NCBI GenBank assembly: GCA_031278495.1
Contig: JAITKG010000135.1
Coordinates: 1 to 21,814, forward strand
Direction of reading: 5' to 3'
Source of the DNA: Prevotellaceae bacterium
GTDB taxonomy: Bacteria; Bacteroidota; Bacteroidia; Bacteroidales; UBA932
DNA: 21,814 bases
Within the stretch, counting starts at the first letter, position 1; each line of letters opens with the position of its first letter. The translations under genes and the position numbers were made by a program. The notes beneath the pieces are model-generated. The model did no database searches. It saw only the letters and a program-made list of their open reading frames with translations, and was not told where the DNA came from. Of the stretch, positions 5,820 to 13,578 are shown one piece after another.

Positions 5820-6629
5820 TTATTTTATTTTCTTTAATCCAGCTGCGCCGCTGGTTTCTACGTCAAACGTGGACGGGTTGCCTTTATAACGTACTACTGA
5901 CGCGCCCGACAAATGTACGCGTAAAGATTCCGTTACATGTAAATCCACGCTGCTGGCGCCCGACGATTCTACCGAAGCGTTTTTAAGCGTAAAATCTTTC
6001 GCATGGATACTCGTTATGCCCGATATATCGAACGATGCGTCGTCAGCCGCGCCGGTCAAATCCAGCCGGCTGGCGCCGCTCATATCGACCGTAAGTTTGT
6101 TCGCCGTCAGGTTGCCCTGTATCTTTGTCGCGCCCGATATATCGAAGACGACAGTATTTTCCACCGTAGCGTGGAGCGTAGCCTTGCAAGCGCCGCTGAC
6201 GTCAAGCGACAATTGCCCGGTTATTACCGTGAGTTGCAGCGACGATGCGCCGCTGAGGTCGCCGCTGAATTTTGCCGGCGTGAACACCTCTTCGCCTGCC
6301 AGCCTGCATGCGCCGGAAAGCCGCGCCATATCCAATTCTTTGACGGTAACAGCGGCTTTCAGCATCTTTACATTCCGCACATTCCGCCGCACATTCCGAT
6401 CGATATACAGTTTTAACACGCCGCCACTGACTTCGCTGCGTACGTAAGGCATCACGTCTTCGTCGGCGGTAATCGCCAGCGACTCCGCAGCTCCCTTAGT
6501 TACGGTGATATCAAAGACGCCGGAAGCAGAGATACCGGTGAAACCGGAAACTTTCCGCGTTTCCGTCAACTGTCCGGCGGCGGCGAATGCCATGCCCGAC
6601 AGGATAAGCAGTAAGGTAATTTTTTTCAT
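5820..6629 (-). CDS. GIN-domain (DUF2807) putative surface protein
   Basis: A 269-residue exported protein of the head-GIN/putative auto-transporter adhesin family, frequent in Bacteroidota. Seen: a signal peptide ending near AAAG-Q20; then a beta-rich chain in which the sequence SG(A/I) recurs at residues 105, 126, 145, 165, 184, 203, 223, 241 and 260, about every 19-20 residues. This is the usual right-handed beta-helix pattern of GIN domains. A leading FTGISASGVFDI segment (30-41) is characteristic of the family start. Function in the family is not established; surface adhesion or lipid/polysaccharide binding has been suggested. The gene sits 85 bp after the likely anti-sigma gene and 20 bp before the DUF4097 gene, all in one direction, so co-expression under the ECF sigma factor is likely. 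Confidence 0.85.
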   Translation of the reverse strand: MKKITLLLILSGMAFAAAGQLTETRKVSGFTGISASGVFDITVTKGAAESLAITADEDVMPYVRSEVSGGVLKLYIDRNVRRNVRNVKMLKAAVTVKELDMARLSGACRLAGEEVFTPAKFSGDLSGASSLQLTVITGQLSLDVSGACKATLHATVENTVVFDISGATKIQGNLTANKLTVDMSGASRLDLTGAADDASFDISGITSIHAKDFTLKNASVESSGASSVDLHVTESLRVHLSGASVVRYKGNPSTFDVETSGAAGLKKIK

Positions 6630-6715
6630 TATTGTATTTTTTTATAGTTAATTTTTAATTTCTGATTGGCTTGCGCAGCCTCATTGTTCCTTTCTGATTA
6701 GCCGGCGCGCCGGCT
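6630..6715. repeat. AT-rich words plus 16-bp palindrome at the end of the anti-sigma gene
   Basis: AGCCGGCGCGCCGGCT (6700-6715) is a perfect 16-bp palindrome whose last base is part of the stop codon of the minus-strand gene above it. Next to it lies a duplicated TTTCTGATT(A/G)GC word (about 6660-6670 and 6692-6702) and AATTTTTAATTT. In the transcript the palindrome would form a hairpin immediately at the stop codon, followed by no T run. It could reduce read-through to the downstream GIN gene or be one more of the GC-rich linkers seen elsewhere in this window. Confidence 0.6.
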
Positions 6716-7284
6716 TAAATCTGTAAATTGTTTTCGGCGTCAGCGCGCTCGGATAGCAGTTGGATGATAGTTTGCAGGCTCTCGAGAGTATGCTGGTAGT
6801 AATTGGCTAAAACGGCTGTTGCCGCTTCGCCGGACAATTCATCGGGCAGTTCCTGCTCAATGTCATTGCCGGTAGCCAGCAGGTTGTCTACTTCTATCAT
6901 CACCTCTTGCGGGTCTATATTGTCAAGGGTTGCGGCTATTGCCCGGATTTGCGCGGCGACGTCGTTCATTTTGCTGAGGTAACAACTTTTCATATCCGCC
7001 GCATTTTCGCAAAGGGTAACCGTATCCTGCGGCGTAGCGGGCGTATGGTCATACAAAAAAATGGTTACGGCGAATGCCGCGATAATGCAAGCCGCCGCCA
7101 TTTGCGAAATAGAAAATATTTTAGCGCGGCGGCGCGCCTGTGTCCATTTGGCTTGCATCCGTTCATAATGACCGCCGGCAGGCGTTTCGTCGAAAGCGGG
7201 TAAATTATTTTTGATAAACCGTTCCAGTGGCATCTGGTCTTCCGGAACAGGGGCAGGCGGATTTGTGGGTTCTTTCTTTTTCAT
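6715..7284 (-). CDS. Single-pass membrane protein, probable anti-sigma factor
   Basis: A 189-residue protein: a cytoplasmic N-terminus rich in Pro and charged residues (1-57), one membrane segment (about 61-78), and a predicted helical periplasmic part (80-189) with Cys93 and Cys102. It follows the ECF sigma gene by 25 bp, the usual place for its regulator. The canonical zinc-binding anti-sigma motif (H-x3-C-x2-C) is absent, and I cannot match a named anti-sigma domain, so the role is inferred from position and topology. The two periplasmic cysteines might form a disulfide. The alternative is an unrelated membrane protein co-transcribed with sigma. Confidence 0.7.
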   Translation of the reverse strand: MKKKEPTNPPAPVPEDQMPLERFIKNNLPAFDETPAGGHYERMQAKWTQARRRAKIFSISQMAAACIIAAFAVTIFLYDHTPATPQDTVTLCENAADMKSCYLSKMNDVAAQIRAIAATLDNIDPQEVMIEVDNLLATGNDIEQELPDELSGEAATAVLANYYQHTLESLQTIIQLLSERADAENNLQI

Positions 7285-7309
7285 AACTGTACAATATTAT
7301 ATTGTAAAT

Positions 7310-7825
7310 TTATTTGCTGTTCAGTAATTGCAACAATTTTTGCCGTCCCCGGGCAAATTGAGAACGCACGGTCGATTCTTTTATTTTCAATGCTCCGGCA
7401 ATGTCTTGGAAAGAGCATCCCTCAAACAGGCGCATCGAAAGAATTATACGGTAGCCGGCGGGCAAAGCCATTAGTTTTTGCTTAATGGCTTCGACGCTCC
7501 ATGCGGCGGGGTCTTCTTCTGCCGGCGTTTCGTCTATGACGGCAAGGTTTTCTACCGGTTCAAAATAAATTTTCTTTTTCCGCACCCTGTCAATAGCCGT
7601 GCGGATAGCGATGCTTTGGCTCCACGCATAAAAGGCTTTTTCGCCGGTGATTTTATGCACATGCGCAAAAATTTTCAGGAACGCATCGTGCATGGCTTCT
7701 TCCGCATCCGGCGGGCTGCCGATAATGCGCAGGCAAGTGTTGTAGATACGCCGGTAATGCGCATTATATAACTGCGTTTGTAGCGTGGCGGTTTGCTGGC
7801 GATGGGTTGTGAAAATAGTTAACAT
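7310..7825 (-). CDS. ECF-family RNA polymerase sigma factor
   Basis: A 171-residue sigma-70 family protein of extracytoplasmic-function type (regions 2 and 4 only). Seen: region 2 around residues 20-90, with NAHYRRIYNTCLRI, the acidic DAEEAMHDAFLKIF helix and the FYAWSQSIAIRTAIDRVRKKK helix; region 4 around 115-168, with a LPAGYRIILSMRLFEG segment and a helix-turn-helix (FQDIAGALKIKESTVRSQF). It directs RNA polymerase to a small regulon; the first targets are probably its own operon. It heads the minus-strand series sigma, membrane protein, GIN protein, DUF4097 protein, and lies 77 bp after the acyltransferase gene. A good housekeeping -7 box is not seen; GAACTTTG (plus strand 7856-7863) differs from TAnnTTTG at one base. 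Confidence 0.92.
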   Translation of the reverse strand: MLTIFTTHRQQTATLQTQLYNAHYRRIYNTCLRIIGSPPDAEEAMHDAFLKIFAHVHKITGEKAFYAWSQSIAIRTAIDRVRKKKIYFEPVENLAVIDETPAEEDPAAWSVEAIKQKLMALPAGYRIILSMRLFEGCSFQDIAGALKIKESTVRSQFARGRQKLLQLLNSK

Positions 7826-7902
7826 GTATTCGTCCGTTCATTTATTATAACGAGACAAAGTTCATTTTGCTGCATCTGCATGGCAGGATGAAGCCGCTAT
7901 TT

Positions 7903-8769
7903 TTAAATTTCCCCCCTCTTCCGTTTCCAGCGTTTGTGCGTCCAGAGCCAGTATGCGGGTTCGCGGAGGATCGTTTGCTCCATCAGTTCCGCGCAGCGGC
8001 GGGTAATTTCGAGGCTGGAAAGTTGGGCGGCGTGCCCGCAGACAGGCGTAAAGAGCAGCCGGTATCGCCCGCGCCCGGCGCGCAACAGTTCGGCATACAA
8101 TACCGGTAAATCCAACGACTGCGCTAATCTCCCCGCTCCGCCGGAAAACGCTGTTTCCTGATTCAGGAAACGCACCCAACATTTGGATTGCGGCGACGGC
8201 GACTGGTCGGCTATGAATATATAATTCCACACTTCCGTTTTATGCCGGAGCATATAACGCGCCATATCCTGCATCGGGATTATACAATCGCGCTGGTAAT
8301 GCGTGCGCAGGTGCGCCATAAGTTTATCAACCGCCCGGACGCTTTGGGGTTTATAAGCTACCTTTATCGGGAAACTTAACGACATTCCTGAAAGGTATTC
8401 CCAATTCCCATAATGCGCCGTAACAATTACCGCGCTCCTGCCCTGTTGCCTGTAGCGTTCGAGTATTTCCGGATTTTCGATAGAAACCGCCTTGCCCATT
8501 TTTGCGCGTGAAAAACACAATGAGCGGGCTGTTTCAATATACAAATCTATAAAATACCGGTAAAACTGTTTGGCTGTTTTTTTTATTTCGCCATAATTTT
8601 TCTCGGGAAACGAGCGTGCCAAATTTGTATAAACTACACTTTTCCGGTAACCGGAAATATAATATACCAAAAAGTATAACACATCGGAAAAAGCAAATAA
8701 TACACGTCCCGGCAAACAGGCAACCGGGTACAAAACCATTAAAAATAACCAATAGTAAAATGTTGACAT
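7903..8769 (-). CDS. lpxL: Lipid A biosynthesis acyltransferase (LpxL/HtrB family)
   Basis: Adds a secondary acyl chain to lipid A precursors at the inner face of the cytoplasmic membrane. The 288-residue length is typical. Seen: an N-terminal hydrophobic anchor (about 4-38), the family segment YTNLARSFPEK (47-57), and the catalytic H-x4-E motif in HYGNWE with His119 and Glu124. A basic C-terminus (HKRWKRKRG) fits membrane binding. It starts close behind a TATCTTTG box on the minus strand (8785-8792). The ECF sigma operon follows 77 bp downstream in the same direction, so read-through could link lipid A acylation with the envelope module. Which acyl position it modifies cannot be told from sequence; the gene symbol is given for the family. 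Confidence 0.9.
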   Translation of the reverse strand: MSTFYYWLFLMVLYPVACLPGRVLFAFSDVLYFLVYYISGYRKSVVYTNLARSFPEKNYGEIKKTAKQFYRYFIDLYIETARSLCFSRAKMGKAVSIENPEILERYRQQGRSAVIVTAHYGNWEYLSGMSLSFPIKVAYKPQSVRAVDKLMAHLRTHYQRDCIIPMQDMARYMLRHKTEVWNYIFIADQSPSPQSKCWVRFLNQETAFSGGAGRLAQSLDLPVLYAELLRAGRGRYRLLFTPVCGHAAQLSSLEITRRCAELMEQTILREPAYWLWTHKRWKRKRGEI

Positions 8770-8784
8770 ATTTCTTTATTGGCA

Positions 8785-8792
8785 CAAAGATA
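8785..8792 (-). promoter_or_regulatory. -7 box of the acyltransferase gene
   Basis: On the minus strand 8792-8785 reads TATCTTTG, an exact TAnnTTTG match. Transcription would begin near 8778, giving a very short leader before the ATG at 8769. A TTG on the minus strand at 8817-8815 is a possible but rather distant (22 bp) -33 element. Confidence 0.55.
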
Positions 8793-8801
8793 CATATTTT
8801 C

Positions 8802-8833
8802 TTTTGTAGATTTTCAAAAAAACAGTATCTTTG
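8802..8833 (+). promoter_or_regulatory. Promoter of tRNA-Gln
   Basis: TTTTG (8802-8806) is followed after 19 bp by TATCTTTG (8826-8833). Both boxes and the spacing match the Bacteroidota housekeeping promoter. The predicted start near 8840 is about 20 nt before the tRNA. The promoter is divergent from, and interleaved with, that of the acyltransferase gene. Confidence 0.8.
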
Positions 8834-8860
8834 CAACCGCAAAATTTGATTTTGAAATAT

Positions 8861-8931
8861 TGACCTATGGTGTAATGGTAGCACAACAGATTTTGGTTCT
8901 GTTTGTATAGGTTCGAATCCTGTTAGGTCAA
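8861..8931 (+). tRNA. tRNA-Gln (anticodon TTG)
   Basis: A complete cloverleaf: acceptor TGACCTA pairs perfectly with TAGGTCA (8924-8930); anticodon stem ACAGA/TCTGT encloses the loop TTTTGGT, giving anticodon TTG (reads CAA and, by wobble, CAG); T loop GTTCGAATC. Position 73 is A. CCA is not encoded. The product is charged with glutamine directly or via Glu-tRNA amidation. Confidence 0.96.
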
Positions 8932-8957
8932 CTGCAAGTGAAACCAATAAAAACAAT

Positions 8958-8983
8958 GCCCCCCAGCGATGAGGGGCGTTTTT
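8958..8983 (+). terminator. Intrinsic terminator after tRNA-Gln
   Basis: GCCCC (8958-8962) pairs with GGGGC (8973-8977) and is followed by GTTTTT. Flanking A and T residues extend the stem. It lies 26 bp after the tRNA and separates it from the protease gene downstream. Confidence 0.8.
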
Positions 8984-9015
8984 ATTTAGGGAAGGCGTTT
9001 TGTCTAATTTTTTTG

Positions 9016-9023
9016 TATATTTG
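9016..9023 (+). promoter_or_regulatory. -7 box of the 990-residue protease gene
   Basis: TATATTTG matches TAnnTTTG and lies 30 bp before the ATG at 9053. No TTG stands at the expected -33 distance (the nearest, at 9000-9002, is only 13 bp away), so this is a weaker call than the tRNA promoters. Confidence 0.5.
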
Positions 9024-9052
9024 CTAAATTATTCATTTTTACTAAAAATTTT

Positions 9053-12025
9053 ATGAACTACATTAAAATTATTAAGGACGCCATGCTGTTGCTGCTATTT
9101 GCAATGGTATCATTGGGTGCGATAGCCCAACAAAAACCGCCGCTGGAAGTGTACCAACTGCCGAACGGCTTGACTGTAATTTTGCAGGAAGACCATCGCC
9201 GCCCCGAAATACAGGGCTTTGTCAGTACCCGCGCCGGCAGCGTGAACGAACCGGTGGACGCTACGGGACTGGCGCATTACCTCGAACATGTATTGTTCAA
9301 AGGTACGACCCAGCTGGGAACTGTTGAATGGGAAAAAGAAAAACCGCATTATGACAAAATTATTGAACTCTATGACCAGTTAGGCAAAACAAAAGATAAA
9401 AAACAACGCGACGCCATTCAGTTGCAAATTAACGAAGAATCCATAAAAGCCGCCGAATACGCCGTGCCCAATGAGTTCTCACGGTTGATAGCCCAAATCG
9501 GCGGCACCAACCTGAATGCTTTTACAAGCTACGACAATACCGCCTATCACAGTACATTTCCTTCCAGCCAACTGGAACGGTGGCTGACGGTATATAGTCA
9601 TATCTTTGAACAGCCGGTATTCCGCGCTTTTCAGGCGGAACTGGAGATTGTATATGAAGAGTTCAACATGTATGCCGACAGGCCGTCCGAACGCATCAAC
9701 GAAGAACTGCTGAAAAATATTTTCAAGAAAACGCCTTATGGGCGCAGTGTCATTGGCTTGCCGGAGCACCTGAAAAACCCGTCGCTGACAAAACTGCAAG
9801 AATTTTTTAAGGCATTCTACGTTCCAAACAATATGGGGCTTATTCTTGTGGGCGATTTCGACAGCGCGACCGCCAAGCAGTACATTGAACAAACTTTCGG
9901 CAAATGGCAATCGAAACCGTTGCCAACGGCGGCTATGGAACAGGAAGAACCTTTTAAGGGACGTGAATTTCTGGAACTGAAAATGGGACCAATGGAAGAA
10001 ATTCTGCTGGCATTCCGCACCGCGCCTTTGCGCCACGAAGATAATATTGCGCTGAAACTTTGCGCTACCTTGTTGAGCAACGGGCAATCGGGCTTGTTAG
10101 ACCAGTTGCAGCTCGACAATAAAGTGCTGCAAGCCTATGGCATGAATGAAGGACTGAAAAACGGCGGGGCTTTTATATTTGAAATCGTCCCCAATGCACA
10201 GGAATTTTACGAAGGTCCCTCGCTGGATAACATCTCTACAGCCGAAGAATACAAAGCGGTGGTGCGCGAATTAGACCGCGCCCGTATCAAAGCCATGAAA
10301 GGTTCCGAAGACATGGTGCTGGAGGAATTTGAAGCCCTCAAAAAAGGCGAGTTCGGCGACTGGCAATTGGAATCGGCAAAACAGGCGTTGATAACCGATT
10401 TTGAAATGCAGCAGGAATCGGTGCAGGCGCAAGCGTTCATCCTGAACAATTATTTTGCCAATGAAGTAGACCTTTCGTACTACACCAACTATGTGGAAAA
10501 TGTGAAGAAAATAACGAAAGAAGACGTCCTCCGGGTGGCAAACAAATATTTGGGAAAAGATTATTTAGCCATACACGTAAAACCCGGCAGCATCAAGAAA
10601 AACAATATCGACAAACCGGAATATAAACCGCTGACTTTTCCGCAAGCCGATGCGCAATCAGCGTTTGCAAAGCAGTTCGCCGCCATTCCCGCGCCCGAAC
10701 AGCCTTACAAATTCATTGACTTTAATACCGACCTGCAAAAAGTGGCGATGACCAACGGTAATACCTTGTACCATTCAAAAAATCCGGTGAACGATATTTT
10801 CTCGTTAACTATCCGCTACGAAGTGGGGCAATCGACTATCAAGGAACTGGATTATGCGTCGCTGCTTAACTACGCCGGCGGCGCCGCCCGCGACGCCAAA
10901 GGATTAAAAGGACAATTCGCCCGCCTGAATTGCGACTACAGCATCAACGCCAACAAGAATTATGTCTATGTATCATTGCGCGGTCCCGAACAGAACTTGC
11001 GACAGGCGCTTACTTACCTCAACCTGTTTATTAACGAAACGAACCTCCCGAAGAACCAGCTTTCGCGTTTGGCGGAAAGCCAGCGGTATGCCCGGAAACG
11101 GCAAAAAGAAGAACCCAACAGCATTGCCGGCGCATTGAACCAGTATGTGCTCTACGGCAACAAATCAGACTATCTCGACCGCCTGTCGATAAAAGATTTG
11201 ATGCGTATCAAAGCCGACGAATTAGTAACCGCGTTCAAGATGGCGACCGAATATTCCGCTACCATTTTCTATACGGGCGCCAAACCTGCCAGTGAAATCA
11301 AATCAACATTGGAACAAACCGTCAAATTCGCCGCCAGCCCGAAACCCGGCAAAGGTTATCAGGAACGCGAAAAACAGGCAGTACCGGAAAATACGGTGTA
11401 CATGGTGAACGAATCGGCGTTGCAATCCCAAATAATTTTCTTTGCAAACGGCAAGCCTTTTGTTCCCGCCGAGTTTCCGAAAATGGAAGCCTACAACGCT
11501 TACCTCAGCGGCGGCTTCACCGGCTTGATGATGCAGGAAATCCGCGAATACCGCTCGCTGGCTTATGGCGCAAGCGGCCGCTATTCCGTACCCGGCCTGC
11601 CGGCAAAACCCGGATGGTTCAGCGGCTCCATTCAAACGCAGGATGACAAAACCAATGCGGCGATTGATGTCTTCATGGGCTTAATCAACGACATGCCGCA
11701 AAAACCGGAACGGATGGACGTGCTGCGGAACAGCTTAATCCTGTCCGGCGCTACCGAACAGCCCGATTTCCGCGATATTGGGGAATACTACGATGCACTG
11801 CAACGCTTGGGGTACTCCGACGACCCGCTGAAAATATTCTTGCCGGCTTACAAGGCTTTGACATTTGACGACATCGTGCATTTCAACAACGAATACGTGA
11901 AAAACCAACCGAAAGCGATTATGATTGTTGGTCCGAAAAAACGCATTGACGCCAAAGTTTTATCAAAATATGGCGTCATCAAGGAACTAAAATTGAACGA
12001 CATTTTCAGTAAAGACGACGAATAG
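9053..12025 (+). CDS. Periplasmic M16 zinc metalloprotease, two-unit pitrilysin type
   Basis: A 990-residue exported peptidase that degrades peptides in the periplasm. Seen: a signal peptide ending about AIAQ-Q; the inverted zinc motif HYLEH with His75 and His79 as ligands and Glu78 as catalytic base; and the third ligand most likely Glu203 in VYEEFN. In pitrilysin the second His and Glu lie about 77 residues apart. Here they are 124 apart because of a charged insertion (about residues 92-139). The chain continues with a second M16-like half (about 540-990), including REYRSLAYGASGRYS near 835-850, which lacks a zinc motif and probably completes the chamber. Preceded by a -7 box and followed by a strong hairpin. 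A second, shorter M16 protein is encoded at 15813-17030. Confidence 0.93.
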   Translation: MNYIKIIKDAMLLLLFAMVSLGAIAQQKPPLEVYQLPNGLTVILQEDHRRPEIQGFVSTRAGSVNEPVDATGLAHYLEHVLFKGTTQLGTVEWEKEKPHYDKIIELYDQLGKTKDKKQRDAIQLQINEESIKAAEYAVPNEFSRLIAQIGGTNLNAFTSYDNTAYHSTFPSSQLERWLTVYSHIFEQPVFRAFQAELEIVYEEFNMYADRPSERINEELLKNIFKKTPYGRSVIGLPEHLKNPSLTKLQEFFKAFYVPNNMGLILVGDFDSATAKQYIEQTFGKWQSKPLPTAAMEQEEPFKGREFLELKMGPMEEILLAFRTAPLRHEDNIALKLCATLLSNGQSGLLDQLQLDNKVLQAYGMNEGLKNGGAFIFEIVPNAQEFYEGPSLDNISTAEEYKAVVRELDRARIKAMKGSEDMVLEEFEALKKGEFGDWQLESAKQALITDFEMQQESVQAQAFILNNYFANEVDLSYYTNYVENVKKITKEDVLRVANKYLGKDYLAIHVKPGSIKKNNIDKPEYKPLTFPQADAQSAFAKQFAAIPAPEQPYKFIDFNTDLQKVAMTNGNTLYHSKNPVNDIFSLTIRYEVGQSTIKELDYASLLNYAGGAARDAKGLKGQFARLNCDYSINANKNYVYVSLRGPEQNLRQALTYLNLFINETNLPKNQLSRLAESQRYARKRQKEEPNSIAGALNQYVLYGNKSDYLDRLSIKDLMRIKADELVTAFKMATEYSATIFYTGAKPASEIKSTLEQTVKFAASPKPGKGYQEREKQAVPENTVYMVNESALQSQIIFFANGKPFVPAEFPKMEAYNAYLSGGFTGLMMQEIREYRSLAYGASGRYSVPGLPAKPGWFSGSIQTQDDKTNAAIDVFMGLINDMPQKPERMDVLRNSLILSGATEQPDFRDIGEYYDALQRLGYSDDPLKIFLPAYKALTFDDIVHFNNEYVKNQPKAIMIVGPKKRIDAKVLSKYGVIKELKLNDIFSKDDE

Positions 12026-12064
12026 GGGAGCGGAACGGTTTTCCGCCCCAAATAATTTTATAGC

Positions 12065-12104
12065 TATTGCCGGTAATACTTGGTTATTGCCGGCAATAAT
12101 TTTT
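12065..12104 (+). terminator. Intrinsic terminator after the M16 protease gene
   Basis: TATTGCCGGTAAT (12065-12077) pairs with ATTGCCGGCAATA (12086-12098) over 13 bp with one G-U pair, leaving an 8-nt loop, and is followed by ATTTTTC. The right arm is itself part of a 16-bp perfect palindrome (12084-12099). Confidence 0.75.
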
Positions 12105-12266
12105 CAGGCGGCTGTTTTCAGGTTGTAAGCGGAAGCTTTCAGGTAGGTTTTCTTACCAAAACACGTAAAATTTAAATTACCCCCGTAAACACTCCCAAAC
12201 AGGTTTGTTGGCATTATTTTTGTATATGGATTGGACGTGAAACAGTATAGCGTCGCTTTTTTTAAT

Positions 12267-12274
12267 TACCTTTG
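12267..12274 (+). promoter_or_regulatory. -7 box of the unknown lipoprotein gene
   Basis: TACCTTTG matches the consensus and lies 67 bp before ATG12342. A -33 TTG at the normal distance is not evident. Confidence 0.5.
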
Positions 12275-12341
12275 TGATAATATAACCTGCTTCAGGGATA
12301 TAACATAACAATAAAAGTTGTACAAAAAATAATTTAAACAA

Positions 12342-13493
12342 ATGAAACTACTTAACGTAATAAGTACTGTGGCTATAGCCAGTGTATTGCTGGTAGCCTG
12401 TAAAAGTACCGGACAGAAAGCCTTGTCAAAAGGCGATTACTACACCGCCTGCCTGCAGGCGATTAACAAACTGCGTTCCTCGCCGGATAATACAAAAGCC
12501 GCCGACGCTTTGGCACAGGCTTATCCGTTGGCGGTTGATTATACGCAACGGGAAGTAGACCGTTTACTGGCTTCCCCGTCGAACAATAACCGCTTCCGGA
12601 TAATTTTAGACCTGTACCTTAATATGAACAATATCGCCGTCCAGCTGTCGCGATGCCCGGCAGCCTTGCAGGTTATTCCCCATGCCGATTACTATAATTC
12701 GCAGTTGGAATCGGCGCGTAACATGGCGGCAGAAGAAAGCTACCAGATTGCCGAAAATCATCTCCGACTGGGTACGCGCCAGGCGGCAAGAGAGGCTTAC
12801 TTGCAATACCAGCAGGTAAACAGCATTATTCCCGGCTATAAGGACGTTGCCGACAAATTGCAGGAAGCAAAATGGCAAGCTACGTTAAAAGTAGTACTGG
12901 AGCAGATACCGGTAGAAGGGCAATATAAAATAAGCGCCGATTTTTTCCAGACCAAAGTATTCGAATATTTTTCTACCAGTATCCGGAATGAATTTATACG
13001 GGTTTTTTCGCCGTCAGAAGCCGAAAATAGTCAGGTGCAGCCCGACCAGCTCATCCGTTTGCGCTTTTTGGATTTTACGGTGGGGCAACTGCGTGAAAGC
13101 AAACACACGCGTGAAGTAACACGCGACAGCGTAGCTACGGGAACCTATAAAGACGCGAAAGGCGAAGAATATACGGTTTATGGAACGGTTAAGGCGGCGT
13201 TAACCACCCATTCCGTCGAATTATCGTCCGGCGGAATATTGGAAGCCTCCATTATCAATTATGCGTCGAATACCGTGTTATCGCAACAACGCTTTCCCGG
13301 TACCTACGTATGGAGCGACTCATGGGCTTCGTTCAACGGCGATGAACGGGCGTTGAGCAGCCGGGAGTTGAACATGTGTAAACGCAGCGAGCCCTCGCCG
13401 TCGCCGCCGCCACAAGAGTTGTTTGTACAGTTTACCGTGCCGATTTATGCCGACTTGACCCGGTTTATTCAAAGTTATTACCGGAACTACTAA
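12342..13493 (+). CDS. Lipoprotein of unknown function with helical repeat-like N-terminal half
   Basis: A 383-residue protein, not recognised as a named family. Seen: a lipoprotein signal peptide with lipobox LLVAC (Cys20), followed by Lys21-Ser22. The first 190 residues look all-helical, with TPR-like features such as KGDYYTACLQAINKL (34-48) and an AREAYLQYQQV segment. The second half looks beta-rich and contains GTYKDAKGEEYTVYGTV. The end is Pro-rich (SPSPPPQ), then a final strand/helix. Anchoring in the inner or outer membrane facing the periplasm is likely. It stands alone under its own -7 box, between the M16 protease and the thioredoxin-like gene. The helical-repeat idea is by eye only. 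Confidence 0.8.
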   Translation: MKLLNVISTVAIASVLLVACKSTGQKALSKGDYYTACLQAINKLRSSPDNTKAADALAQAYPLAVDYTQREVDRLLASPSNNNRFRIILDLYLNMNNIAVQLSRCPAALQVIPHADYYNSQLESARNMAAEESYQIAENHLRLGTRQAAREAYLQYQQVNSIIPGYKDVADKLQEAKWQATLKVVLEQIPVEGQYKISADFFQTKVFEYFSTSIRNEFIRVFSPSEAENSQVQPDQLIRLRFLDFTVGQLRESKHTREVTRDSVATGTYKDAKGEEYTVYGTVKAALTTHSVELSSGGILEASIINYASNTVLSQQRFPGTYVWSDSWASFNGDERALSSRELNMCKRSEPSPSPPPQELFVQFTVPIYADLTRFIQSYYRNY

Positions 13494-13548
13494 AATCCGG
13501 GTATGGAACACGGGGTGCGGAGCATCGCCCAATATTAAAAAAAAATTG

Positions 13549-13556
13549 TATATTTG
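13549..13556 (+). promoter_or_regulatory. -7 box of the thioredoxin-like gene (decides its start)
   Basis: TATATTTG matches TAnnTTTG. Transcription would start near 13562, downstream of the alternative TTG codon at 13546. Only the ATG at 13579 can then be used; it has AAAGAGG (13567-13573) 5 bp upstream, an unusually good Shine-Dalgarno for this phylum. Confidence 0.65.
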
Positions 13557-13578
13557 TTTGTTCTTAAAGAGGAAAAAC

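Larger units (their letters stand above)
12026..12341. other. Gene-free interval with terminators and a promoter
   Basis: Contains a GGGG...CCCC stem directly after the protease stop (12025-12050), the TATTGCCGG hairpin (12065-12104), AT-rich sequence without recognisable structure (12105-12260), and a TACCTTTG -7 box (12267-12274). No coding sequence is supportable. Confidence 0.7.

Noticed and set aside
5359..5889. Plus-strand frame of 176 codons over the DUF4097 gene
   Set aside because: It arises from the 54-bp GC-rich repeat read in the wrong direction and crosses an intergenic gap and the next gene.
13546..13578. TTG start adding 11 residues to the thioredoxin-like protein
   Set aside because: The extension precedes a complete signal peptide and overlaps the -7 box; ATG13579 has a good Shine-Dalgarno.
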